From NCBI RefSeq assembly GCF_010730745.1, contig NZ_AP022615.1, positions 1 to 64,000 of the forward strand: DNA of 64,000 nucleotides, given 5' to 3'. Position numbers and translations under genes: made by a program. This document shows positions 19,997 through 30,685 of the stretch, in pieces (the stretch's first letter is position 1; each line of letters opens with the position of its first letter). This DNA comes from Mycobacterium heidelbergense (GTDB taxonomy: Bacteria; Actinomycetota; Actinomycetes; Mycobacteriales; Mycobacteriaceae). The notes beneath the pieces were generated by a model. It made no database searches, had not been told where the DNA came from, and worked only from the letters and a program-made list of their open reading frames with translations.

Positions 19997-22518
19997 CCGA
20001 CCGCGCCCTCCATCTGCAGCTCGATCAGCCGGTTGAGCTCCAACGCGTACTCCATCGGCAGCTCCTTGGCGATCGGCTCGACGAAGCCGCGGACCACCAT
20101 CGCCATCGCCTCGTCCTCGGTCAGCCCGCGGCTCATCAGGTAGAACAGCTGGTTCTCGCTGACCTTCGACACGGTGGCCTCGTGGCCCATGGTGACGTCG
20201 TCCTCGCGGATGTCGACGTAGGGATAGGTGTCGCTGCGGCTGACCGTATCGACCAGCAGCGCATCGCATTTCACGCTGGAACGCGATCCGTGCGCGCCCT
20301 TGTTCACCTGGACCAGGCCGCGGTAGGAGGTGCGACCACCCCCGCGGGCCACCGACTTGGACACGATGTTGCTCGACGTGTTCGGCGCCAGGTGCAGCAT
20401 CTTGGCGCCGGTGTCCTGGTGCTGGTCCTCACCGGCGAACGCCACCGACAGCACCTCGCCCTTGGCGTGCTCGCCGGTCATCCAGACCGCCGGGTACTTC
20501 ATGGTGACCTTCGATCCGATGTTGCCGTCGATCCACTCCATGGTGGCGCCGGCCTCGGCCCGGGCCCGCTTGGTGACCAGGTTGTAGACGTTGTTCGACC
20601 AGTTCTGGATCGTGGTATAGCGCACGCGCGCATGTGGTTTCACGATGATCTCGACCACCGCCGAGTGCAGCGAGTCCGACTTGTAAACGGGCGCGGTGCA
20701 GTTGTGGACGGCGAACCCGTAAGCGAGGTAGCTGTCCGGCGCTTCGACGTCGAGGTTGTACACCGGCTCGTGCGCCTGCCTCACCGCGCGCTTCTTGATC
20801 GGGACCGCAAAGTAGTCACCGCAGTCACGGGCCTGCTTAGGACCATGGCCGTCCCGCGTCCACTGCACCTGATAGATGTCTTTGCGAACGACGTTGCGGC
20901 CCATGATCACACCGGGACCGCCGGCGCGGCGGCGTTCCACGGTCGCGTAGTGCCCCAGCCGCGCCAGGATCGACTGCAGCTGGAAGGCCCAAACGCGCGA
21001 CGTCGTGTGCACCCGCGTCCACAACGCGCCACCACGCTCGCTGACGTTGCCGTCGCCGTTCACATAGGCGTCGACCAGTTCGCGCAGGAAGAGCTCGTCC
21101 TGACGCATCAACGTGTCCGACAGCTTCTTGTTGGCCGAGCCCGATCCGACATGCTGGCGCATGGCCGCGTAACCGGCCTTCGTGTGAACCGTCACGCGAG
21201 CGGAATGCTTGTGCTCCTCGATGAGGACCGAGCCTGCAGCCTCGTACAGCGACTTGCACGCCTGCCGCACCTCTTCGACGTACTCGAATTCGTCACTATG
21301 GAACGAGAACACCAGCGACTCACAGCCATTGGTGAGGCAAGCATGCCCCTCGGCCAGGTAGTAGCCGGCCAGCCGCGCGAACTCCAGCGGCAGAACCGTC
21401 TTGTGCGGGATGGGCTTCGGCTTGGGATAGACCAGGAAGTCACCCTCGGCCACGTCCTTGGCCGCGATCCACCGCGGTGCGGCGCGACGCAGCTTGGCGC
21501 TGTCGACCTCCGCCTTCCACCCGTTGCGCTCCTTGCGCGGGACACGCACCTCGTCGCGCGGAACGACCAGCAGGGGATGCTCTGCCGTAACGGAGAATTC
21601 GTTGGCGGGTGACATCGGCGTGAAGCTGAAGAGCTCACCGCTGAGGTCGCGCATTTGCACAGCGGTCACGCGATGTGGCCGCCCGTCGTGGCCGGTGACG
21701 TAGTCACCGACCCGGATCGACTCGATGGGTCGCACGTCGCCGTCGCCGGTCGTGATCAACTCACCGGCCGGCAGACAGCCCTCAACGTAGTGCACGTAAG
21801 AGCCTTCGTCGGCGATGATCAGCGTCCGCTCGAACTGGCCCATGTTCTCGGTGTTGATCCGGAAATAGGCCTGCAGCGGAATGTCGACGCGGACACCCGG
21901 CGGCACGTAAATAAAAGAGCCGCCACTCCATACTGCTGTATTCAATGCAGAAAACTTATTATCGCCCGCCGGAATGACCGTTCCGAAATACTGCTGAAAT
22001 ATTTCTGGGTGCTCCCGCAAACCAGTATCAGTGTCGAGGAAAATGACTCCCTGAGACTCCAAATCCTCTCTGATCTGGTGGTAAACCACCTCTGACTCGT
22101 ACTGCGCGGCTACTCCAGCAACCAACCTTTGCTTTTCCGCTTCGGGAATTCCGAGCCTGTCGTAGGTATTCCGAATATCCTCTGGCAACTCTTCCCAACT
22201 CGCGGCCTGCTTTTCGGTGGAGCGCACGAAGTATTTGATGTTGTCGAAGTCGATGCCCTCGAGGTTGGAGCCCCACGTCGGCATGGGCTTGCGCTCGAAG
22301 ATGCGCAGTGCCTTCAGCCGGTTCTGCAGCATCCACTCGGGCTCGTTCTTCTTCGCCGAGATGTCGCGGACCACCGCCTCGGACAGCCCGCGCTGCGCGC
22401 TGGCGCCCGCGGTGTCGGAGTCCGCCCAGCCGTAGCCGTACCGGCCCAGGGAGGCGATCGCCTCTTCCTGGGTCAGCGGCTGGGTGGCGGTCTTGCTGGC
22501 CTCGGGTGTGAGTGTCAT
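19993..22518 (-). CDS. sufB: SufB Fe-S scaffold with an intein
   Basis: The precursor has 841 residues. The exteins (1-247 and 607-841) join to a SufB of 482 residues matching Rv1461. Extein features include DTDTGLREHPE and, near the C-terminus, the SufB/SufD core motif NQLFYLMSRGLTEDEA. An intein interrupts at VEG/CTAP, directly before the extein Cys607 that becomes the +1 nucleophile. SufB is the main cluster scaffold of the SufBC2D complex, so splicing is needed for Fe-S assembly. The ATG overlaps the sufR stop as ATGA. This gene is intact, with clean splicing residues. Confidence 0.96.
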   Translation of the reverse strand: MTLTPEASKTATQPLTQEEAIASLGRYGYGWADSDTAGASAQRGLSEAVVRDISAKKNEPEWMLQNRLKALRIFERKPMPTWGSNLEGIDFDNIKYFVRSTEKQAASWEELPEDIRNTYDRLGIPEAEKQRLVAGVAAQYESEVVYHQIREDLESQGVIFLDTDTGLREHPEIFQQYFGTVIPAGDNKFSALNTAVWSGGSFIYVPPGVRVDIPLQAYFRINTENMGQFERTLIIADEGSYVHYVEGCLPAGELITTGDGDVRPIESIRVGDYVTGHDGRPHRVTAVQMRDLSGELFSFTPMSPANEFSVTAEHPLLVVPRDEVRVPRKERNGWKAEVDSAKLRRAAPRWIAAKDVAEGDFLVYPKPKPIPHKTVLPLEFARLAGYYLAEGHACLTNGCESLVFSFHSDEFEYVEEVRQACKSLYEAAGSVLIEEHKHSARVTVHTKAGYAAMRQHVGSGSANKKLSDTLMRQDELFLRELVDAYVNGDGNVSERGGALWTRVHTTSRVWAFQLQSILARLGHYATVERRRAGGPGVIMGRNVVRKDIYQVQWTRDGHGPKQARDCGDYFAVPIKKRAVRQAHEPVYNLDVEAPDSYLAYGFAVHNCTAPVYKSDSLHSAVVEIIVKPHARVRYTTIQNWSNNVYNLVTKRARAEAGATMEWIDGNIGSKVTMKYPAVWMTGEHAKGEVLSVAFAGEDQHQDTGAKMLHLAPNTSSNIVSKSVARGGGRTSYRGLVQVNKGAHGSRSSVKCDALLVDTVSRSDTYPYVDIREDDVTMGHEATVSKVSENQLFYLMSRGLTEDEAMAMVVRGFVEPIAKELPMEYALELNRLIELQMEGAVG
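20701..21777 (-). mobile_element. SufB intein (359 residues, with LAGLIDADG-type endonuclease domain)
   Basis: The intein runs from Cys248 to Asn606 of the precursor, the same insertion site and length as the M. tuberculosis SufB (Pps1) intein as I recall it. Splicing motifs are complete: block A CLPAGELIT, block B TAEHPLL with Thr311 and His314, and a C-terminal FAVHN with His605 and Asn606 followed by Cys607. The homing endonuclease part has two helices of LAGLIDADG type, LAGYYLAEG (383-391, with Glu in the catalytic position) and LVDAYVNGDG (481-490). Both acidic residues remain, so DNA cutting may still be possible. Confidence 0.95.
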
Positions 22519-23321
22519 AGGGACGCTCCTTTGATGCTCGTGGTGTCGGTCATGTGGCGCCGCTCCTCCGCATCGCCGGCGCGGCGCGGGCTGGGCGCCT
22601 TTGAGACAGGCACAGTGATAGGCACGGTGAGGGGCACGTGGGTCGTGCAGGCGCAGTCGCCGTTGACGATGGTCGCCAACCGCTGCACGTGGGTCCCGAG
22701 CACCTCGGCCATGGCCTGCTGCTCGGCTTCACACAACTCGGGGAATTCCTCGGCGACGTGCGACACCGGGCAGTGGTGCTGGCAGATCTGCACGCCGTGG
22801 ATCGGTCCGCCGACCCGCGTCGTGGTGGCGACGTAGCCGGCCTTGGTCAGCGCGCCGGCGACCCGCTCGGCGGCCGCCTCGACCGCCGCGTCGTCGGGGC
22901 CGTCGGCCGCCTCGACGTCGGCCAAGATCGCGTCGATGCGACGCCGGGCGAACGCCTGGACGGCGTCCTCACCGCCGATTTCCCGCAGTTGCCGCATGGC
23001 GGCGGACGCCAGGTCGTCGTAGGCGTGGTCGAGCTTGGCGCGACCGGCAGCGGTCAGCCGGAAGCGTTTCGCGGGGCGCCCGCGCCCCATCTGCTGCCAG
23101 GCCGCGGCGGCCGTGGACTCGGCATCTCCCGCCTCGACCAGCGCGTCGAGGTGACGCCGCACACCGGCGGCCGCCAGGCCCAGCCGGTCACCGATCTCGC
23201 CGGCGGTGATCGATCCGGACTCCAGCAGCAGGCGCACGATGGCACGACGGGTGTGACCATCCGACACCGCCGCGCCGGCCGCGGGCACGGCGGCGGCCTG
23301 GTGGGTGGTGCGGATTTTCAC
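22515..23321 (-). CDS. sufR: SufR Fe-S-responsive repressor of the suf operon
   Basis: The GTG start at 23321 gives 268 residues, the length of Rv1460. An N-terminal winged helix covers residues 20-70 (DGHTRRAIVRLLLESGSITAG). Cluster-binding cysteines lie in the C-terminal half: CQHHC (180, 184), Cys197, and CAC (223, 225). SufR holds a 4Fe-4S cluster and represses suf when the cluster is intact. The operator at 23318-23332 covers its own start codon. sufR is the first gene of the suf operon, and its stop overlaps sufB. Confidence 0.95.
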   Translation of the reverse strand: MKIRTTHQAAAVPAAGAAVSDGHTRRAIVRLLLESGSITAGEIGDRLGLAAAGVRRHLDALVEAGDAESTAAAAWQQMGRGRPAKRFRLTAAGRAKLDHAYDDLASAAMRQLREIGGEDAVQAFARRRIDAILADVEAADGPDDAAVEAAAERVAGALTKAGYVATTTRVGGPIHGVQICQHHCPVSHVAEEFPELCEAEQQAMAEVLGTHVQRLATIVNGDCACTTHVPLTVPITVPVSKAPSPRRAGDAEERRHMTDTTSIKGASL

Positions 23322-23332
23322 AACACCAGTGT
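23318..23332 (-). promoter_or_regulatory. SufR operator ACACT-N5-TGTGA
   Basis: Read on the minus strand the site is ACACT-GGTGT-TGTGA, an exact fit to the ACACT-N5-TGTGA palindrome reported for mycobacterial SufR. It covers the GTG start codon of sufR (23319-23321). The transcript may therefore be leaderless or have a very short leader, and repressor binding would block the promoter region directly. Confidence 0.75.
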
Positions 23333-23410
23333 GACGCAATTCCGGGGATCGGTCTAGCAAGGGTGCCCTGTGTGGGCGGTTGCGCTGGTCACACCGGCTA
23401 CGCTGCTCTG

Positions 23411-25128
23411 ATGGCAGCCCGCCACCACACGCTGAGCTCGTCGATCGCCAGCCTGCACGGCGACGAGCAAACGGTGGGCACGCCGCTGAACGATACAGAG
23501 CTCACCGCGCTGCAGCGCACCCGCCTGTTCGGTGCCACCGGCACCGTCCTGATGGCGATCGGCGCCCTGGGCGCCGGTGCCCGGCCCGTCGTCCAGGACC
23601 CCACGTTCGGGGTCCGGCTGCTCAACCTGCCGTCGCGGATCCAGACCGTGTCGCTGACGATGACGACGACCGGGGCGGTCATGATGGCGCTGGCCTGGCT
23701 GATGCTGGGCCGGTTTGCGCTGGGCCCCAGGCGAATGTCGCGCGGCGACCTGGACCGCACCCTGCTGTTGTGGATCCTGCCGCTGCTGCCCGCCCCGCCG
23801 ATGTACAGCAAGGACGTCTACTCCTATCTGGCCCAGAGCCAGATCTCCCTGGAGGGGCTCGACCCCTACCGGGTGGGTCCGGCGTCGGGACTGGGTCTGT
23901 CGCACGTCTTCACGCTGTCCGTCCCGACGCTGTGGCGCGAGACGCCGGCGCCGTACGGCCCCCTGTTCCTGTGGATCGGGCGCGGCATCTCGGCGCTGAC
24001 CGGCGAGAACATCGTCGCCGCCGTGCTCTGCCACCGGGTGGTGGTGCTGATCGGCGTCGGCCTGATCGTGTGGGCGACCCCGCGGCTGGCCCGGCGCTGC
24101 GGCGTCGCCGAGGTCAGCGCGCTGTGGCTGGGCGCGGCCAACCCGCTGCTGATCATGCATCTGGTCGCCGGCGTCCACAACGAGGCGCTGATGCTCGGGC
24201 TGATGCTGGCCGGCGCCGAATTCGCGCTGCGTGGCCTGGACTCGACGCGCTTTCCGCGGCTGCTGCCCGCGTCGTGGCGACCCGGCCCCGACTGGGAACC
24301 GCTGGGCATGCTGCTGGCCGGCGCCATCCTGATCACACTGTCGTCGCAGGTGAAGCTGCCGTCACTGCTGGCGCTGGGCTTTGTCACGATGGCGCTGGCA
24401 TACCGCTGCGGGGGCAACCTGCGGGCGCTGCTGCTGGCGGGCGGGTCGATGGGGGCGCTGTCGCTGGCGGTGACGGCCCTCGTCGGCTGGGCCAGCGGGC
24501 TCGGCTTCGGCTGGGTCTACACGCTGGGCACCGCCAACGTGGTGCGCAGCTGGATGTCGCCGCCGACGCTGCTGGCGCTCGGCACCGGGCAGGTCGGGAT
24601 CCTGCTGGGCCTGGGCGATCACACCACCGCGGTGCTGGGGCTGACCCGCGCCATCGGTGTGTTGATCATCACGGTGATGGTGGTCTGGCTGCTGCTGGCC
24701 GTCTTCCGCGGCCGGTTGCACCCGATCGGCGGCCTCGGCGTCGCGCTGGGCATCACGGTGCTGCTGTTCCCCGTCGTGCAGCCCTGGTATCTGCTGTGGG
24801 CCATCATCCCGCTGGCGGCCTGGGCGACCCGCACCGGCTTCCGGGTGGCGGCGATCGTCATCACCCTCGTCGTCGGCATTTTCGGCCCGACGGCCAACGG
24901 AGATCGCTTCGCGCTGTTCCAGATCGTCGACGCGACCCTGGCCAGCACCGCCATCGTGGCGCTGCTCATCGCGCTGACGTACACCCGCCTGCCGTGGCGC
25001 CCGCTCCAGTCGAAGACCCCGGAAGCGAACGGCGAGACGGCCATTGCCGTGCCGGCCGCCGTGACCCCTGAGGCCCCGCGGGCCACCCCGAGTTCCGAGG
25101 CGGCGCCCGACGCCTACGCTGATTCCAC

Positions 25129-25132
<4 letters not shown>
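23411..25132 (+). CDS. mptB: Alpha-1,6-mannosyltransferase MptB
   Basis: The protein has 573 residues from ATG 23411 and matches Rv1459c. It is a GT-C glycosyltransferase with about 13 membrane helices and the periplasmic-loop acidic motif MYSKDVYSY with Asp135. It uses polyprenyl-phosphate mannose to build the alpha-1,6 mannan core of lipomannan and lipoarabinomannan. The C-terminal tail is an Ala/Pro/Glu-rich disordered segment. It is divergent from sufR, with 89 bases between them. The next gene overlaps by GTGA. Confidence 0.92.
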
Positions 25133-26075
<943 letters not shown>

Positions 26076-26079
<4 letters not shown>

Positions 26080-26861
26080 CCCACACCAACACCCCGGCGT
26101 TCCCCGCCGGAACCTTCGCCCCCAACCCGCGCCCCAGCGCCGTGCCGCGGATGCTCGCCGCCCAGTTCGGCCTGGAGCTCAAGCTGCTGCTGCGCAACGG
26201 CGAACAACTGCTGCTGACCATGTTCATCCCGATCACGCTGCTGATCGGGCTCACGCTGCTGCCGCTGGGCTCCTTCGGCCATAACCGCGCCGCCACGTTC
26301 GTCCCGGTCATCATGGCGCTGGCGGTGATCTCGACCGCGTTCACCGGGCAGGCCATCGCCGTGGCGTTCGACCGCCGCTACGGGGCGTTGAAGCGGCTGG
26401 GAGCCACCCCGCTACCGGTCTGGGGCATCATCGCCGGGAAGTCGCTGGCGGTGGTCGCCGTGGTGTTCTTGCAGGCAATCCTCTTGGGCGCCATCGGTTT
26501 TGGGCTCGGCTGGCGGCCCGCCCCGGCGGCCCTGGCGCTGGGCGCGGCGGTCATCGCGCTGGGCACCGCGGGCTTCGCGGCCCTCGGGCTGTTGCTCGGC
26601 GGGACGCTGCGGGCCGAGATCGTGCTCGCGGTCGCCAACCTGATGTGGTTCGTCTTCGCCGGGCTCGGGGCGCTGACCGTGGAGACCGGCATGATCCCCG
26701 CGGCGGTCAAGTGGGCGGCCCGACTCACCCCGTCGGGCGCGCTCACCGAGGCGCTGTCGCGGGCGATGTCGTTGTCCGTGGACTGGTTCGGGATCGTCGT
26801 GCTCGCGGTGTGGGGCGTGGCCGCGGCGCTGGCCGCGCTGCGCTGGTTCCGCTTCACCTGA
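26076..26861 (+). CDS. ABC-2 type permease (Rv1457c-like)
   Basis: The protein has 261 residues with its GTG overlapping the previous stop (GTGA). About six hydrophobic helices are seen, starting LLLTMFIPITLLIGLTLLPLG. The block AVAFDRRYGALKRLGATPLP is the cytoplasmic coupling segment of ABC-2 permeases. It forms a transporter with the ATPase encoded just upstream. The cargo is unknown. Confidence 0.88.
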
Positions 26862-26930
26862 CGGCGTTCGGTCGCGGCGCGGACGAGCCCGTACTACAGG
26901 GCGTAGTTGTCGTTGGCTTACGATCGGGCG

Positions 26931-27884
26931 GTGCTAGGACGAGCGCTGCTGAGGCTGGTGGACCTGCTCCCCGACCCGAGTCCGCGCGCGCAGCGGATCG
27001 CCGCCGCGTTCGTCATCCTCACCCAGGGCGGCATCGCCGTCACCGGCGCGATCGTCCGCGTCACCGCGTCGGGACTGGGTTGCCCGACGTGGCCGCAGTG
27101 CTTTCCGGGCAGCTTCACCCCGGTCGCGCACGCGGAGGTGCCGCGCGTCCACCAGGCCGTCGAATTCGGCAACCGGATGGTCACCTTCGCGGTGGTGATC
27201 GCCGCGATACTGGCCGTGCTGGCCGTGACCAGGGCGCGCCGCCGCGCCGAGGTCCTTGTCTACGCGTGGCTGATGCCGGTGTCGACGGTGGTGCAGGCGG
27301 TCATCGGCGGCATCACCGTGCGCACCGGGCTGCTGTGGTGGACGGTGGCCATCCACCTGCTGACGTCGATGACGATGGTGTGGCTGTCGGTGCTGCTCTA
27401 CGTCAAGGTCGGCGAGCCCGACGACGGGGCGGTCCACGACCGGGTGGGCAGGCCGCTGCGGGCGCTGACGGCGCTGAGCGCGGTCGACCTGGCGGCGGTG
27501 CTGGTCACCGGCACGCTGGTCACCGCCGCCGGCCCGCACGCCGGTGACCGCAGCCCCAGCCGGACGGTGCCGCGGCTGAAGGTCGAGATCACCACGCTGG
27601 TGCACGCGCATTCGTCGCTGTTGGTGGCCTATCTGGCCCTGCTGGTCGGGCTGGGCTTCGGGCTGCTGGCGGTGGGCGCCGCGCGGGCCATCCTGCTGCG
27701 GCTCGGCGTGCTGGTCGCCCTGGTGTGCGCGCAGGCCGCTGTGGGCACCGCGCAATACTTCACCGGCGTACCCGCGGCCCTGGTCGCGGTCCACGTGGCC
27801 GGTGCAGCGGCGTGCACGGCGGCCACCGCGGCGCTATGGGCGTCTATGCGAGAGCGGGCCCAGCCCCAGCCGCTCGCACGCTGA
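26931..27884 (+). CDS. ctaA: Haem A synthase CtaA
   Basis: The GTG start at 26931 (MLGRALLRLVDLLPDP) gives 317 residues, as in Rv1456c. An in-frame TTG at 26907 is an alternative. Eight membrane helices are expected. Conserved haem-binding His regions include VHQAVEFGNRM and WTVAIHLL, and the pair Cys-Cys loop CPTWPQC is present after the first helix. The enzyme oxidises the C8 methyl of haem O to form haem A for cytochrome aa3. The gene's end overlaps the minus-strand ATP-grasp gene by 51 bases. Confidence 0.9.
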   Translation: MLGRALLRLVDLLPDPSPRAQRIAAAFVILTQGGIAVTGAIVRVTASGLGCPTWPQCFPGSFTPVAHAEVPRVHQAVEFGNRMVTFAVVIAAILAVLAVTRARRRAEVLVYAWLMPVSTVVQAVIGGITVRTGLLWWTVAIHLLTSMTMVWLSVLLYVKVGEPDDGAVHDRVGRPLRALTALSAVDLAAVLVTGTLVTAAGPHAGDRSPSRTVPRLKVEITTLVHAHSSLLVAYLALLVGLGFGLLAVGAARAILLRLGVLVALVCAQAAVGTAQYFTGVPAALVAVHVAGAAACTAATAALWASMRERAQPQPLAR

Positions 27885-28682
27885 CTCCACCGCCAGCGCG
27901 AACCGGCGCTGGCCGAGGTCGCGGCTTTCGGCGTCCAGCCGGCGCCAGCCCAGCGACGGCTCCACCAGCTGCAGTTCGAGCAGCCGCGCGCCGAGCAGGT
28001 GGGCGCGGGCGTACAGCAATTCGCTCGGCACGACGCCCACCTGGGCCGCGGCGGCGGCCAGGGCGGCAGCGCCGACGTCCCACAGTTCGAAGTCGGGCTC
28101 GGCCATCGCTTCGCCGGCGCCGGTGAACGCGTGCGACGGCTCGCCGCCGAGGAACACCAGCACCGTCTCGGCGGCCGCGGCGCCCGGCTGCACCAGCGCG
28201 CTCCGCCCCGCCCCGTGCAACTCGGCGACGCGGGCGGCGGCCGCGGCCCGGTCGGCGCAACGACGGGTGCCGGTGCCGATCGACGGGCCGACGAAGACGT
28301 CACCGGTGCGTGGCAACCGGATTCGCGCGCCCGGCGCCACGACCTCGCCCGGCACCGTCGGCACCCCCCGACCCGCCAGGTCACCCAGGTAGCGCCGGTC
28401 GGCGTTCCAGGCGACGACGGCGGGGGCGTTGAGCAGGTTGGCCACGCCGGTGGTCCAGGCCAGGAACTCGTCGAGCCGGTCGGCGTAGTCGTGGGTGGCC
28501 CGCAGAATCACCAGGTCCGCGCGGCCGGCTTCCGGGTCGTCCCACGCCAACCAGCGCGCGTGCAGACCGCGCCGCCGCAGCGCGGGCACGAGCCCGGCGT
28601 CGTCCCCGTCCCCGGCGACCTGCCGCCGATAGCCGGCAAGCACGATGCGGGGATGGAAGACGTCCGGGCGGGCCAGCTTCAT
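27834..28682 (-). CDS. ATP-grasp-like protein (Rv1455-like)
   Basis: The protein has 282 residues from the ATG ending at 28682. The N-terminal half resembles the ATP-grasp family (DLVILRATHDYADRLDEFLAW, then VVAWNADRRYLGDLAGRGVPTVP). The later metal-binding acidic residues are less clear, so catalysis is uncertain. It is conserved between ctaA and qor in mycobacteria. The 3' end runs 51 bases into the 3' end of ctaA. No substrate can be named. Confidence 0.72.
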   Translation of the reverse strand: MKLARPDVFHPRIVLAGYRRQVAGDGDDAGLVPALRRRGLHARWLAWDDPEAGRADLVILRATHDYADRLDEFLAWTTGVANLLNAPAVVAWNADRRYLGDLAGRGVPTVPGEVVAPGARIRLPRTGDVFVGPSIGTGTRRCADRAAAAARVAELHGAGRSALVQPGAAAAETVLVFLGGEPSHAFTGAGEAMAEPDFELWDVGAAALAAAAAQVGVVPSELLYARAHLLGARLLELQLVEPSLGWRRLDAESRDLGQRRFALAVESACERLGLGPLSHRRP

Positions 28683-28701
28683 GTCCGGGCATGATATCCA
28701 C

Positions 28702-29676
28702 ATGCACGCGATCGAAGTCAGCGAAACCGGCGGGCCCGAGGTGCTGCGTTACGTCGAGGTGCCACAGCCCACGCCCGGCCCCGGCGAGGTGCTGATCAAG
28801 GCCGAGGCCATCGGCGTCAACTACATCGACACCTACTTCCGCTCCGGGCAATATCCGCGAGAGCTGCCGTTCATCCTCGGCTCGGAGATGTGCGGCACGG
28901 TCGTCGCCACCGGCGAGGGGGCCGACGGCTTTCACGAGGGCGAGCGGGTGGTGACCGCCACGGCGGCCGGCGGATACGCCGAATTCTCCACCGCCCCAGC
29001 GCCTTTCACCGCGAAGGTGCCGGACAACGTGACGTCGGAGGTGGCGGCCTCGGTGCTGCTGAAGGGCCTCACGGCGCATTACCTGCTGAAGTCGGTGTAC
29101 CCGGTGCGCGGCGGCGACGCGGTGCTGGTGCACGCCGGCGCCGGCGGCGTCGGCCTGATCCTGACGCAGTGGGCCACCCTGCTCGGCGGCCGGGTGATCA
29201 CCACGGTCTCCACCCCGGAGAAGGCGCGGATGTCCAAGGACGCCGGCGCCGCCGAGGTGCTCTCCTACCCCGACGACGCCGCCGAGTTCGGCCGGCGGGT
29301 CCGCGACCTGACCGGCGGCGCCGGGGTGGCGGCGGTGTACGACGGCGTGGGCGCGACGACGTTCGACGCCAGCCTGGCCAGCCTGGCCGTCCGCGGCACC
29401 CTGGCGCTGTTCGGCGCCGCCAGCGGACCCGTCCCGCCCGTCGACCCGCAGCGCCTCAACGCCGCCGGCTCCGTGTATCTGACCCGGCCCTCGCTGGTGC
29501 ACTTCATCCGGACCGGCGACGAGTTCGGTTGGCGGGCAATCGAATTGTTCGACGCGATCGCCGGCGGCGCCCTCAGCATCGAAGTCGGCGGACGCTATCC
29601 GTTGTCCGAGGCGGCCCGCGCCCATCGGGACCTGCAGGGCCGCAAGACCGCGGGTTCCATTGTGCTGCTGCCCTAA
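28702..29676 (+). CDS. qor: Quinone oxidoreductase / zinc-free medium-chain dehydrogenase Qor
   Basis: The protein has 324 residues from ATG 28702 (MHAIEVSETGGPEVL), matching Rv1454c. The Rossmann fold has HAGAGGVGLILTQWA, and ITTVSTPEKA marks the NADPH pocket. The structural zinc cysteines of alcohol dehydrogenases are absent, as usual for the QOR group. It would reduce quinones or enones with NADPH. It is divergent from the ATP-grasp gene, with only 19 bases between the two start codons. Confidence 0.92.
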   Translation: MHAIEVSETGGPEVLRYVEVPQPTPGPGEVLIKAEAIGVNYIDTYFRSGQYPRELPFILGSEMCGTVVATGEGADGFHEGERVVTATAAGGYAEFSTAPAPFTAKVPDNVTSEVAASVLLKGLTAHYLLKSVYPVRGGDAVLVHAGAGGVGLILTQWATLLGGRVITTVSTPEKARMSKDAGAAEVLSYPDDAAEFGRRVRDLTGGAGVAAVYDGVGATTFDASLASLAVRGTLALFGAASGPVPPVDPQRLNAAGSVYLTRPSLVHFIRTGDEFGWRAIELFDAIAGGALSIEVGGRYPLSEAARAHRDLQGRKTAGSIVLLP

Positions 29677-29731
29677 TCGCCGGAATCCCAGGTTCCCGGC
29701 ACCATCGGCACCGTCGGGCCGCCGGGCCGAC

Positions 29732-30685
29732 TCAGAACACGGTCGGCAGCGCGAAGGCCGAGTCGATCGCCAGCGCGCAGAACACCACCGCCAGATAGTT
29801 GTTGGACTGCAGGAACAGTCGCAGCGGCTTGACCGGCTCGCCGGCGCGCACCCCCGCGTACAGCTGGTGGGCCATCGCCAGGAACCACACCCCGGCCGCC
29901 GCCGCGACCGCCGCGTACAACCAGCCGGTGGCCAGCGCCAGCGCCAGCGTCGCCAGCACGGTCAGCCAGGTGTAGATCAGGATCTGCCTGGTGACCTGAC
30001 GCTCGGTCGCCACCGCGGGCAGCATCGGAACGCCGGCCAGCTTGTAGTCGTCCTTGTAGCGCATCGCCAAAGCCCAGGTGTGCGGCGGCGTCCAGAAGAA
30101 GATGATCGCGAACATCACCAACGCCGGCCAGCCGATGGTGCCGGTGACGGCCGACCACCCGATCATCACCGGCATGCAGCCGGCCGCACCGCCCCACACC
30201 ACGTTTTGCGACGTGCGGCGTTTGAGCACCAGCGTGTAGACGAACACGTAGAACGCGATGGTGGCGACGGCCAGCAGCCCCGACAGCAGGTTCGTCGTCC
30301 ACCACAGCCAGAAGAACGAGCCCACGCTGAGCACCACCCCCAGCGCCAAGGCGTTTCGCGTCGGCACGGCGGCCCGCGCCAGCGGCCTGCGCGCGGTGCG
30401 CTTCATCACCTTGTCGATGTCGGCGTCGGCCACGCAGTTAAGCGTGTTGGCGCCCCCGGCCGCCAGCATCCCGCCGATCAACGTGTTGAGGATCAGCAGC
30501 GGGTTCACGGTGCCGCGGTGGGCGAGCAGCATCGCCGGTATCGCGGTGACCAGCAGCAGCTCGATGACCCGCGGCTTGGTCAGCGCCAGGTAGGCCAGCA
30601 GCGTGCCCGTCCCCGGCTGTCGCCGGGCCGCGCCGTGTGCTCGGCTCGGTATTCGGCTCGGCGCGACGCGCCCGCGAACGCTCAC
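29732..30685 (-). CDS. ctaB: Protohaem IX farnesyltransferase CtaB
   Basis: The GTG start at 30685 (MSVRGRVAPSRIPSR) gives 317 residues, like Rv1451. The UbiA prenyltransferase motif NCVADADID lies at residues 83-91, and a second motif YKDDYKLAGVPMLP follows. About eight membrane helices are present. The enzyme adds farnesyl to haem b, making haem O for CtaA. It is divergently placed from tkt, with 264 bases between them. Confidence 0.92.
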   Translation of the reverse strand: MSVRGRVAPSRIPSRAHGAARRQPGTGTLLAYLALTKPRVIELLLVTAIPAMLLAHRGTVNPLLILNTLIGGMLAAGGANTLNCVADADIDKVMKRTARRPLARAAVPTRNALALGVVLSVGSFFWLWWTTNLLSGLLAVATIAFYVFVYTLVLKRRTSQNVVWGGAAGCMPVMIGWSAVTGTIGWPALVMFAIIFFWTPPHTWALAMRYKDDYKLAGVPMLPAVATERQVTRQILIYTWLTVLATLALALATGWLYAAVAAAAGVWFLAMAHQLYAGVRAGEPVKPLRLFLQSNNYLAVVFCALAIDSAFALPTVF

